Origin: Lacisediminihabitans profunda
Lineage (GTDB): Bacteria > Actinomycetota > Actinomycetes > Actinomycetales > Microbacteriaceae
Assembly: GCF_008040105.1 (NCBI RefSeq)
Contig: NZ_VRMG01000005.1
Location: 186,001 to 250,000, forward strand
Length of the DNA: 64,000 nt
Direction of reading: 5' to 3'
In this document: piece by piece, positions 42,160 through 49,436 of the stretch
Position numbering within the stretch: position 1 is the first letter of the stretch
Layout of the letters: every line of letters starts with the position of its first letter
The notes under the pieces: model-generated
Databases searched by the model: none
The model's input: the letters and a program-made list of their open reading frames with translations, nothing else
What the model was told of the DNA's origin: nothing
Translations under genes and position numbers: made by a program

Positions 42160-43308
42160 ATGTTCGTGTCCCGCGTCTCCCTCGCCATCGTGCTCGCCAT
42201 GGGCCTCGCCCTCGCGCCCCTGGCGTCCGCCTTCGCCTCCGCGACCACGGTGGGTTCGGTCGCCGCCGATCCGAACCCGGCGCGATGGAGCGTGCAGGCC
42301 GCGAACTCCTCCGGACCGGACGGCCGCGAGTCTTTCGCCTACGCCGTCAACCCCGGAACCCAGATCAACGACTACGTCGCCGTGTCCAATCAGGGCACGA
42401 CGGCACAGACCTTCACGCTGTATGGCACCGATGCCGTCAACGAATACGCCACCGGCGCGTTCAGCCTCCTTCCGTCGTCCACTCCGCCGAAGGACTCCGG
42501 CTCGTGGGTGAAGTTGTCCCAGCCGACGGTGACGCTGCAGCCGGGCATCCAGGCCCGCATCCCGTTCACCATGCTCGTGCCGTCCGACGCCACCCCCGGC
42601 GACCACACCGCCGGAATCGTCGCGTCCGTGACGCAGAAGAGCACGGACAAGAAGGGAAAGACCATCGTGTTGGAGGAGCGGGTCGGTGCGCGGATCTACC
42701 TCGACGTGTCCGGTGCGCTCACCCCGCGGGTGGCGGCGGTCGGTGTCGTCTCCGGCTTCACCTCGCCGTGGAATCCCTTTGGCGGCGGCAGTTCCGGTGT
42801 CGACTACGCAGTGACGAACGTCGGCAACTCGCGGGTGGACGTCACGCAGACCGTCTCCATTCGCGGACTCTTCGGAATCCCTCTCGCGACCTTCGACGCC
42901 GGCCGTCTCCGGAACGTGCTGCCCGGACAGTCCGTGCACACGAAGCTCGACCGGTCGGGCATTGCCCCGCTGTTTCTGCTCTGGTCCACGGTGACTCTCA
43001 AGCCCATCGCTCCCACCGACCGGGTCGCTCAGTCGTCGCTGAGAAAGGCCGACGGCTCCCCGGCCACACCGCGCGGTCCGGCAACGTACAAGACGGTCTC
43101 GAGCGAGACACTCACGGGCGCGATCCCGTGGACTTTGCTCGTGCTCGTGCTCGTGCTGGTCGGAGCGGTGTATCTGCTTGCAAGGTATGTCGCACACACG
43201 CGCGAACGTCTCTACGAGGCGATCGACGCGGCCTCCGCAGACGCTCGAGAGAAGGCTCTTGGCGAAGCGCGCGCACCACAGCTCACGAAGGCGGGAGCAG
43301 ACCAGTGA
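42160..43308 (+). CDS. WxL-interacting-type (DUF916) membrane-tethered surface protein
   Basis: A 382-residue protein with a signal peptide (about 5-28), an N-terminal domain like the DUF916 peptidoglycan-binding domain of WxL-interacting proteins (RESFAYAVNPGTQINDYVAVSN near 49; TLQPGIQARIPFTMLVPSDA near 125; GDHTAGIVASV near 146), a second beta domain (about 180-305) and one C-terminal helix (about 325-348) with a charged cytosolic tail. In low-GC Gram-positives such proteins are encoded beside WxL proteins and bind them (established knowledge), and here the WxL-like gene is directly upstream. ATG 42160 has AAAGG 5 nt upstream. Confidence 0.82.
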   Translation: MFVSRVSLAIVLAMGLALAPLASAFASATTVGSVAADPNPARWSVQAANSSGPDGRESFAYAVNPGTQINDYVAVSNQGTTAQTFTLYGTDAVNEYATGAFSLLPSSTPPKDSGSWVKLSQPTVTLQPGIQARIPFTMLVPSDATPGDHTAGIVASVTQKSTDKKGKTIVLEERVGARIYLDVSGALTPRVAAVGVVSGFTSPWNPFGGGSSGVDYAVTNVGNSRVDVTQTVSIRGLFGIPLATFDAGRLRNVLPGQSVHTKLDRSGIAPLFLLWSTVTLKPIAPTDRVAQSSLRKADGSPATPRGPATYKTVSSETLTGAIPWTLLVLVLVLVGAVYLLARYVAHTRERLYEAIDAASADAREKALGEARAPQLTKAGADQ

Positions 43309-43943
43309 GGACCGCCTTCGCGGCCTGGATCGTGGTCGCTGCGATCGGGCTCACTCTCTTCGGTGGTCTGGGGGCCGCCTTCGCCGATCCGGCTCCCGGT
43401 CCGAGCGACCAGCCCAATCTCACCGTGCGTATCCCCGGGAAGGGCGGCCACGATGGCGGCGAAACGACCCCGACCACGAGCCCTACGCCGTCCACCGGCG
43501 GTGCGCCAGCCGTGGCGCAGAACCCGACCCCGAACGCCGCGCACCTTTCCCTGGATCGGCGACGAGTGCACGTCGGGGACCAGATGACGGCCACCGGCCA
43601 CACGTTCACCCCGGGCGAGAAAGTCCAATTCGTGGTCTACCCGGAGCGGGTCGTTCTTGGCGGCTTCAGCACCGATTCGGAAGGCACCGTCGTCGCGACG
43701 ATTTCAGTGCCAACGAGACTGGCACCAGGCGAGCACACGATCGAGGCTGCCGGCTGGGTATCTCATCGGGTGGCCAACGCTCAGTTCACCATCGAAGCCG
43801 GCGGGGGAGAGTCATCGAATTCTCCGACCTGGATAGCCTGGGCCATCGGGGCAGGCGGTCTGGCGTGCGGACTCGCCGCGTTCCTCGTCGCCGCCTCGAA
43901 CGGCTGGTTGCCCTTCCTGCTGAGCACGAGGACGGTCGCGTGA
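43305..43943 (+). CDS. Small membrane-anchored Ig-like surface protein
   Basis: The 212-residue product has a signal segment (about 5-28), a Pro/Thr/Gly-rich stalk (about 30-75), one Ig-like beta domain (HLSLDRRRVHVGDQMTATG to NAQFTIEAG, about 80-163) and a C-terminal hydrophobic helix (about 170-200). No LPxTG precedes the helix, so anchoring is by membrane insertion. Its GTG overlaps the DUF916-type stop (GTGA) and its stop overlaps the sortase-like gene (GTGA). It occupies the place of the small anchored protein in Firmicutes WxL clusters (inference). Confidence 0.82.
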   Translation: MRTAFAAWIVVAAIGLTLFGGLGAAFADPAPGPSDQPNLTVRIPGKGGHDGGETTPTTSPTPSTGGAPAVAQNPTPNAAHLSLDRRRVHVGDQMTATGHTFTPGEKVQFVVYPERVVLGGFSTDSEGTVVATISVPTRLAPGEHTIEAAGWVSHRVANAQFTIEAGGGESSNSPTWIAWAIGAGGLACGLAAFLVAASNGWLPFLLSTRTVA

Positions 43944-44920
43944 GCCTCGCAACTGAGGAGCGAACCGCGGCGACCGAAGCTGAGCCGTCTAAGTCGCGCG
44001 CGAAAGCCCGAATCTTGCCCGTGTGGCTGCGGAGACGACCGGCCGCCAAGTCCCATCGAGTGCGAGCGACGCCGCGCGAGGTGCGCTGGTGGGTTGGCGT
44101 GGTTTGGCTCGCACTCTCGGCCCTGCTTCTCGGATTTGTGGGTCACGTAACCCTGTTCGGGGCGCTCCAGCATTCGCGCAGCCAGGCCATCGGTTACTCG
44201 CAATTGCGGTCCACACTCGCCGAGGCGACGACACCTCTCGGACAACTCGACCTCAATAAGGAGCTTGTGGCGGCGGGCACGCCCGTTGCCCTGCTTCAGA
44301 TCCCCGCACTCGGGCTCACCGAGGTGGTGAGGGAGGGCACGACGTCGACGCAGACCCGCCAGGGTGTGGGCCACCGGCGTGACACCGTCATGCCGGGGCA
44401 GGCTGGGGCGAGCGTGCTCTACGGCCGTCAGGCCACCTTTGGCGGACCGTTCGGAGGCCTCGCGAAGCTCGTGCCTGGCGACAGCATCACGGTGACCACG
44501 GGGCAGGGCAAGCAGTCCTTCATCGTCTTCGGACTGCGCCGCCCAGGCGACAGGCTGCCGGCGGCCCTCGCTGAGGGTAAAGGCCGGCTCACGCTCGTCA
44601 CGGCGGACGGCGTCGCGCTCGCCCCCTCGAGCCTGCTCTACGTCGACGCGGCGCTCAAAGGGACTGCACAAGAGACTCCGGCGCCGGTGTTCCTCACGAA
44701 GGCGATCGGTCCATCCGAAGACGTCATGCAGCCGGACTCGACCGGCGCCCTGCCGTTGCTGTTCGCCGTGCAATGGCTGCTCATTGCCGCGATCCTCTCC
44801 CGCTGGCTCACCAGGGCCTGGGGGCGCTGGCAGGCCTGGATCGTCTCGATTCCCGTCCTGCTCGTCGTGGGGGCGTCCGCCGCGGATGCCGCCGCCGCCC
44901 TTCTCCCCAACCTCGTTTAA
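43940..44920 (+). CDS. Sortase-fold protein lacking catalytic residues (pseudo-sortase)
   Basis: The 326-residue protein starts at GTG 43940 and has one N-terminal helix (about 50-75), a sortase-like beta barrel (about 115-245) and two C-terminal helices (about 268-318). Barrel marks of sortases are present: [47 protein letters not shown] and LTLVTADG. However, the usual GHR that carries the catalytic His is G162-R163-Q164, the Cys of TLxTC is A222 (TLVTA), and the Arg of the last strand is missing (SSLLYVDA). Transpeptidation is therefore not expected. No protein of the operon has an LPxTG signal. A structural or binding role in the surface complex is inferred. Confidence 0.82.
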   Translation: MSLATEERTAATEAEPSKSRAKARILPVWLRRRPAAKSHRVRATPREVRWWVGVVWLALSALLLGFVGHVTLFGALQHSRSQAIGYSQLRSTLAEATTPLGQLDLNKELVAAGTPVALLQIPALGLTEVVREGTTSTQTRQGVGHRRDTVMPGQAGASVLYGRQATFGGPFGGLAKLVPGDSITVTTGQGKQSFIVFGLRRPGDRLPAALAEGKGRLTLVTADGVALAPSSLLYVDAALKGTAQETPAPVFLTKAIGPSEDVMQPDSTGALPLLFAVQWLLIAAILSRWLTRAWGRWQAWIVSIPVLLVVGASAADAAAALLPNLV

Positions 44921-44949
44921 CCCGATCTACCCGACAGCAAGGACCACCC

Positions 44950-45843
44950 ATGACGGAAACGAAGCTCCTCCCCACCTCGTCGGCCTTCGTCGAGACGTCG
45001 AAGACCCGCCACAGTGAGGTCTTCCACGCTTATCGACACTCGGAGGCAACGACGGCAGTTCCCTCGGGCCTCGCCACCCTCGACGCCCGCGCAATCTCGG
45101 CCTGGTTCGGCGACCACAAGGTGCTCGACCGTGTGTCGCTCACGATGGAGGCCGGAAAGATCACCGCCCTCATCGGGCCGTCGGGCTGCGGCAAGTCCAC
45201 GTTCCTCCGCATCCTCAACCGCATGCACGAAATGATCCCGTCCGCCTCGCTCGCGGGGGAGGTGCTGCTCGACGGACACGACATCTACGACCAGGGCCGC
45301 CGAATCACCGACGCGCGGCGAGACGTTGGGATGGTCTTCCAAAAGCCGAACCCCTTCCCGGCGATGTCGATCTACGACAACGTGGTCGCAGGACTCAAGC
45401 TGAGCGGCCAGCGCGCCAGCAAAGGGGACAGGGATGTCATCGTCGAAACCTCGCTGACCAAGGCCGGCCTGTGGAAAGAGGTGCGGGACCGGTTGCGCCA
45501 GCCGGGTGGAGGGCTCTCCGGTGGCCAGCAGCAGCGGCTGTGCATTGCCCGGTCGATCGCGATCCGCCCGCGGGTGCTGCTCATGGACGAGCCGTGCTCC
45601 GCGCTCGACCCGACCTCGACCCGCGTTATCGAGGAGACGATGCTCGAGCTCGCTCACGAGGTCACGATCGTGATCGTCACCCACAACATGCAGCAGGCCC
45701 AGCGCGTCTCGGAGAACTGCGCATTCTTCCTCGCCGCGCAGGGCCAGCCCGGCGGCATCGTCGAACATGGCAAAACCGAAGCGATGTTCGGCAATCCCGT
45801 CGACTCGCGCACCGCCGACTACGTGCACGGCCGTTTCGGATAG
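44950..45843 (+). CDS. pstB: Phosphate ABC transporter ATPase PstB
   Basis: The ATP-hydrolysing subunit of the Pst importer, 297 residues from ATG 44950 with AAGGA 7 nt upstream. Walker [10 protein letters not shown] near 78, Q-loop VFQKPNPFP near 126, signature LSGGQQQR near 182, Walker [14 protein letters not shown] near 202 and switch His in IVTHNMQQA. An N-terminal extension of about 45 residues precedes the cassette. It is separated from pstA by seven genes for exported or membrane proteins. No phoU is found in the window. Confidence 0.94.
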   Translation: MTETKLLPTSSAFVETSKTRHSEVFHAYRHSEATTAVPSGLATLDARAISAWFGDHKVLDRVSLTMEAGKITALIGPSGCGKSTFLRILNRMHEMIPSASLAGEVLLDGHDIYDQGRRITDARRDVGMVFQKPNPFPAMSIYDNVVAGLKLSGQRASKGDRDVIVETSLTKAGLWKEVRDRLRQPGGGLSGGQQQRLCIARSIAIRPRVLLMDEPCSALDPTSTRVIEETMLELAHEVTIVIVTHNMQQAQRVSENCAFFLAAQGQPGGIVEHGKTEAMFGNPVDSRTADYVHGRFG

Positions 45844-45847
45844 ACCG

Positions 45848-46630
45848 GTGAGCCACGAGACCGGCGCCCGCCTCGGCCTGGAGTGGATCAGCATCGCTGC
45901 GCTTCTCGGGCTGGCGGTGTGGGGCGTTTCGGCGTGGGTAGGCTTGGCGACCGCGAACCACCGCCACGGGCATTCAGCGGCCGTGATCTCCGCGGCTGAG
46001 GTCGTGCCCGCCCCGGCGCCAGCCGACCCCGCGGCACCCGCTGAGCCGACGGCACCGGCAGTACTCGCTGTCTCCATCGCCTCCCGAGTCGACTCGGCGT
46101 GGCTCGACCGCGTCTCCTCCGGCACCGGCATCCCGCGGCGCGCCCTCGCGGCCTACGCCGGCGCATCCCTCGCCCTGGCCACCGAGAGACCGGGCTGCCA
46201 TCTCGGCTGGAGCACCCTCGCGGCGATCGGCCACGTCGAGTCCGACGACGGGCGGCACGGCGGGGGCGTGGTGAGTGACACCGGGTATCCGAGCCTGCCG
46301 ATCGTCGGCCCGGCGCTCGACGGCGGCGCCTTCGCCGGCATCCACGATTCCGACGGGGGAGAGTGGGACGGCGACCGGGCCTGGGACCACGCTGTCGGGC
46401 CGTTCCAGTTCATCCCGCAGACCTGGCGGGCGTGGGGCGCCGACGGCAATGGCGACGGCCTGGCCGATCCGAACCAGTTCGACGATGCGGCGCTCACCGC
46501 CGCACGCTACCTGTGCCACGCGGGCGACCTCTCGAGCGTGGATGGCTGGCGACGGGCGGTGCGCTCGTACAACCACTCGGACAGCTATGTGGACGAGATC
46601 GCGCGGGTGGCCAACTCGTACCGCTCCTAG
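45848..46630 (+). CDS. Membrane-anchored lytic transglycosylase (MltB/SLT_2-like)
   Basis: A 260-residue peptidoglycan-cleaving enzyme starting at GTG 45848, only 4 nt after pstB. One N-terminal helix (about 12-35), a Pro/Ala linker and the lysozyme-like domain: IPRRALAAYAGASLAL near 98, the catalytic Glu E131 in AAIGHVESDDGRHGG, and GPFQFIPQTWRAWGADGNGDG near 184, the SLT_2 hallmark. WRRAVRSYNHSDSYVD closes the fold. Placement at the end of the pst/surface operon suggests it makes room in the wall for the surface complex (inference). It ends convergent with marR (4-bp overlap of stop codons). Confidence 0.88.
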   Translation: MSHETGARLGLEWISIAALLGLAVWGVSAWVGLATANHRHGHSAAVISAAEVVPAPAPADPAAPAEPTAPAVLAVSIASRVDSAWLDRVSSGTGIPRRALAAYAGASLALATERPGCHLGWSTLAAIGHVESDDGRHGGGVVSDTGYPSLPIVGPALDGGAFAGIHDSDGGEWDGDRAWDHAVGPFQFIPQTWRAWGADGNGDGLADPNQFDDAALTAARYLCHAGDLSSVDGWRRAVRSYNHSDSYVDEIARVANSYRS

Positions 46631-47118
46631 TCGAAGTCCAGGCTCAGCTTGCGCAGCAGGCCGGCCAGGCGCTCCTGGTCGGCGGGGGAGAGCGCGTCGA
46701 GCAGCTCGCCCTCCGATTCGAGCAGGCGACTGATGGCTGCGTCCACCCGTGTGCGACCCTGGGGCGTCATGGTCACGAGGATGCCGCGGCCGTCGTTCGG
46801 GTCGGTGCGGCGCTCGACGAGCGTGCGCTCCACGAGCCGGTCGATGCGGTTGGTCATGGTGCCGCTCGAGACCAGCGTCTGCTGCAGGAGGGCCTTGGGG
46901 CTCAACTCGTACGGCTTGCCCGCGCGGCGAAGCGCCGAGAGCACGTCGAATTCCCACGACTCGAGGTCCGAGGCGGTGAACGCCGCCCGCCGGGCCCGGT
47001 CGAGGTGTTTCGCGAGCCGGCCGACGCGCGAGAGCACCTGCAGCGGCGCAAAGTCCAGGTCGGGACGTTCGCGCACCCAGGCGTCCACAATGCGGTCGAC
47101 TTCGTCGTGTGCGGGCAT
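46627..47118 (-). CDS. MarR-family transcriptional regulator
   Basis: A 163-residue winged-helix regulator. DNA-binding part: ESWEFDVLSALRRAG near 53, LSPKALLQQTLVSSGTMTNR near 72 (recognition helix) and RRTDPNDGRGILVTMTPQG near 102 (wing). Helices at both ends form the dimer interface. No divergent target gene is adjacent: upstream is the repeat-rich region and then tRNA-Gln, so its regulon cannot be read from context. Confidence 0.9.
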   Translation of the reverse strand: MPAHDEVDRIVDAWVRERPDLDFAPLQVLSRVGRLAKHLDRARRAAFTASDLESWEFDVLSALRRAGKPYELSPKALLQQTLVSSGTMTNRIDRLVERTLVERRTDPNDGRGILVTMTPQGRTRVDAAISRLLESEGELLDALSPADQERLAGLLRKLSLDFD

Positions 47119-47181
47119 CCGTCCATTATCGCGGTCGGTTCCCGCTCCGCGGCCTCACGAGCCGTTGCGCGGGCTGCCCTG

Positions 47182-47288
47182 ACCCGCGTTTCTCCGGAGC
47201 TTTGGCGTTGCGGTGGCGGCTGGGCGGCGTGTCGGGGCGAATTTCGGATGTCGCGGCCGAAACCTCCGGAGAAACGCGCGACGGCGGG
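47182..47288. repeat. 107-bp element with 15-bp inverted termini, copy 1
   Basis: The ends CGCGTTTCTCCGGAG (47185-47199) and CTCCGGAGAAACGCG (47264-47278) are perfect reverse complements. The whole 107 bp is repeated 170 bp downstream with five mismatches. It is MITE-like or a REP-type hairpin; there is no coding capacity. Confidence 0.8.
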
Positions 47289-47351
47289 CGACAGGTTCCG
47301 GGCAATTGCGCCCGGGCCCTCCGCGAGCAGTGTGGCCCGTGCCGGCCCGCT

Positions 47352-47458
47352 ACCCGCGTTTCTCCGGAGCTTTGGCGTTGTGGTGCCGGCTGGGCGGCGT
47401 GTCGGGGCGAATTTCGGATGCCGCGGCCGGAACCTCCGGAGAAACGCGCAACGGCGGG
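47352..47458. repeat. 107-bp element with 15-bp inverted termini, copy 2
   Basis: Direct-orientation copy of 47182-47288 with the same terminal inverted repeats. The 63 bp between the copies are unrelated to the element. Recent duplication or paired insertion is likely given only five differences. Confidence 0.8.
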
Positions 47459-47501
47459 GGCAAGACGGGGGTCCCGCATCCGCTCCGTCACATCGTCGCT
47501 T

Positions 47502-47584
47502 CCGGAAACGCAGGAGATTCGCTCCGAAACGCCGTCAATCGGCCCGAAACCGCGCCGCGGGTGGCGTATCTCCTGCATTTTCGG
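47502..47584. repeat. Palindromic element ending in CTCCTGCRTTTTCGG, copy A
   Basis: CCGGAAACGCAGGAGAT (47502-47518) and ATCTCCTGCATTTTCGG (47568-47584) are reverse complements with two mismatches, 49 bp apart. The same terminal sequences occur at 57245-57327, in a different intergenic region, with the same total length of 83 bp and an unrelated centre. Confidence 0.7.
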
Positions 47585-47677
47585 TAGGAGGGATGACGGA
47601 GCACGGATGTGGGCGACGGCTGCGGGGAGCATCTGGCAGAATTGTCGCGGTCGACCGTTTCCTGGTTCGGCCGGAAT

Positions 47678-47749
47678 TCCGCCTTAGTGTAACGGCAGCA
47701 CGACAGCCTTTGGAGCTGTTCGGTCCAGGTTCGAATCCTGGAGGCGGAG
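47678..47749 (+). tRNA. tRNA-Gln (anticodon TTG)
   Basis: A full cloverleaf can be drawn by eye: acceptor TCCGCCT/AGGCGGA, anticodon stem ACAGC/GCTGT with loop CTTTGGA (TTG at positions 34-36), and T arm CCAGG-TTCGAAT-CCTGG. CCA is not encoded. It lies upstream of glmU, a common actinobacterial location. Confidence 0.93.
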
Positions 47750-47775
47750 CTGTGCGCAGCACGGCCGGCCGACGA

Positions 47776-47827
47776 TGCAACAAAGCCGCGCAAAAGACCC
47801 GTGCAACAAAGCCGCGCAAAAGACCCG
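47776..47827. repeat. 26-bp tandem repeat upstream of glmU
   Basis: Two exact head-to-tail 26-bp units (47776-47801, 47802-47827), each starting TGCAACAAAGCCGCGCAAAA, are followed by degenerate CGCAAYAAACCCCGCGCAACAAA-type units to about 47865. A-rich for this genome. It lies between tRNA-Gln and the glmU start and may be in the glmU leader. Confidence 0.75.
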
Positions 47828-47920
47828 CGCAATAAACCCCGCGCAACAAACGCCGTGCAACAACCCACGTCCAAACCCGCGCACACCGGCACCCGCTCCC
47901 GCATACGGGAGAATGCCTCT

Positions 47921-49357
47921 ATGACCAATCCAGATCTCGCCGTCATCATCCTCGCGGCCGGGCAGGGCACGCGCATGAAGTCGTCGCGTCCGAAGATCCT
48001 GCACCAGCTCGCCGGCATCCCCCTCGTCTCGCACGTGCTCGCCACGGCCGACGCGCTCTCCGCGAGCCACATCGTGGCTGTCGTTCGGCACGAGCGCGAC
48101 GCGGTCGCCGAGGTGATCGTGGAGCAGCTGCCCGAGGCGATCATCGTGGACCAGGATGAGGCTCCGGGCACCGGCCGCGCCGTCGAGCTGGGCCTCGCCG
48201 CCCTTCCCAGCGAGTTCGCCGGCCACGTGGTCGTGCTCAGCGCCGACGTTCCGCTGCTCGATGCGGCGACCATCCGCGGACTCGTCTCGAGCCACGAGCT
48301 CGGGGGCAACAAGCTCACCCTGCTGAGCGCCCACTTCGCCGACCCGACCGGCGCTGGTCGAATCCTGCGCTCATCCGATGGCGCATTCGAGGCGATCGTG
48401 GAGCAGAAGGACGCCACCGCCGACCAGCTTCTCATCACCGAGATCAACTCGGGCGTCTACGTGTTCGACGCCACCGCCCTGCGCGACGCGCTCTCGGCGA
48501 TCGGCACCGACAACGCGCAGAACGAGAAGTATCTCACGGATGCCGCGGCCGGCATCCGTGCGTCCGGCGGCCGCATCGAGGCGGTCTCCGTCTCCGATCC
48601 GTGGCTCGTCGCCGGCATCAACGACCGCGCCCAGCTGAGCGCGGCCGGGGTGGAACTCAACTCGCGGATCGTGCGCGGCTGGCAGCTCGCCGGCGTGACC
48701 GTGCACGATCCGGCAACGACCTGGATCGACCTCGCCGTGACGCTCGCCGAAGACGTGGAGATCCTGCCCGGCACCCAGCTCAAGGGGGCGACGGTCGTCG
48801 ACCGCGGCGCGATCGTCGGCCCGGACAGCACGCTCACCGACTGCGAGGTGGGCGAGAATGCGGTGGTCAAGCGCACGGACGCGACCCTCGCGGTGATCGG
48901 CGCGAACGCGACCGTCGGCCCGTTCGCCTACCTCCGGGCGGGCACCTACCTCGGTGAGGGCGGCAAGATCGGCACCTTCGTGGAGACGAAGAACGCCAGG
49001 ATCGGCCGCGGAAGCAAGGTTCCCCACCTCAGCTACATCGGCGACACCACAATCGGCGAACACACCAATCTCGGCGCCGGGGCGATCACGGCCAACTACG
49101 ACGACATCACCAAGCACCACACCGAGATCGGTTCGCACGTGCACTCCGGGTCTCACAACGTGTTCGTCGCGCCGGTTAGGATTGGGGACGGAGCCAAGAC
49201 GGGAGCGGGAACGGTGGTCCGCAAGGACGTGCCGGCCGGCGCACTCGCCATCAGCGTGGCTCCGCAGCGGAACATTGTGGGTTGGGTCGAGGAGAAGCGC
49301 GCGGGCACGGCGTCGGCGAAAGCCGCCGCGGCGGCCGAAAAGCCCGACGCCGAGTAG
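47921..49357 (+). CDS. glmU: Bifunctional UDP-GlcNAc pyrophosphorylase / GlcN-1-P acetyltransferase
   Basis: GlmU makes UDP-GlcNAc for peptidoglycan in two steps. Residues 1-235 form the uridyltransferase domain (LAAGQGTRMKSSRPKIL near 11; SADVPLLDA near 107). The rest is the left-handed beta-helix acetyltransferase (FVETKNARIGRGSKVPHLSY near 351; GAGAITANYDD near 386). The start was placed at ATG 47921 (MTNPDLAVII) because upstream in-frame codons encode the repeat stretch. The Ala-rich C-terminal tail is variable in the family. Followed by prs, the usual actinobacterial pair. Confidence 0.96.
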   Translation: MTNPDLAVIILAAGQGTRMKSSRPKILHQLAGIPLVSHVLATADALSASHIVAVVRHERDAVAEVIVEQLPEAIIVDQDEAPGTGRAVELGLAALPSEFAGHVVVLSADVPLLDAATIRGLVSSHELGGNKLTLLSAHFADPTGAGRILRSSDGAFEAIVEQKDATADQLLITEINSGVYVFDATALRDALSAIGTDNAQNEKYLTDAAAGIRASGGRIEAVSVSDPWLVAGINDRAQLSAAGVELNSRIVRGWQLAGVTVHDPATTWIDLAVTLAEDVEILPGTQLKGATVVDRGAIVGPDSTLTDCEVGENAVVKRTDATLAVIGANATVGPFAYLRAGTYLGEGGKIGTFVETKNARIGRGSKVPHLSYIGDTTIGEHTNLGAGAITANYDDITKHHTEIGSHVHSGSHNVFVAPVRIGDGAKTGAGTVVRKDVPAGALAISVAPQRNIVGWVEEKRAGTASAKAAAAAEKPDAE

Positions 49358-49436
49358 CCTTTCGGCGGCCATCCCACAGTGCTGTGCAGCGCCGAAGATG
49401 GACAGTGCGTCGGGTGACCGGCAGAGAGCAGGGCAC

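Larger units (their letters stand above)
47119..47677. other. 559-bp non-coding region packed with palindromic repeats
   Basis: Between marR and tRNA-Gln no protein-like frame is seen. The region holds two copies of a 107-bp element with 15-bp inverted termini, and one copy of a different palindromic element (47502-47584). The promoter of tRNA-Gln must lie near 47600-47670. Confidence 0.65.

Noticed and set aside
43940-44920. Call as an active class E/F sortase
   Set aside because: The catalytic His, Cys and Arg positions are replaced (Arg163 in GRQ, Ala222 in TLVTA, no terminal Arg).
47776-47865. CRISPR array
   Set aside because: Units are head-to-tail with no spacers and no cas genes are near; it is a simple tandem repeat.
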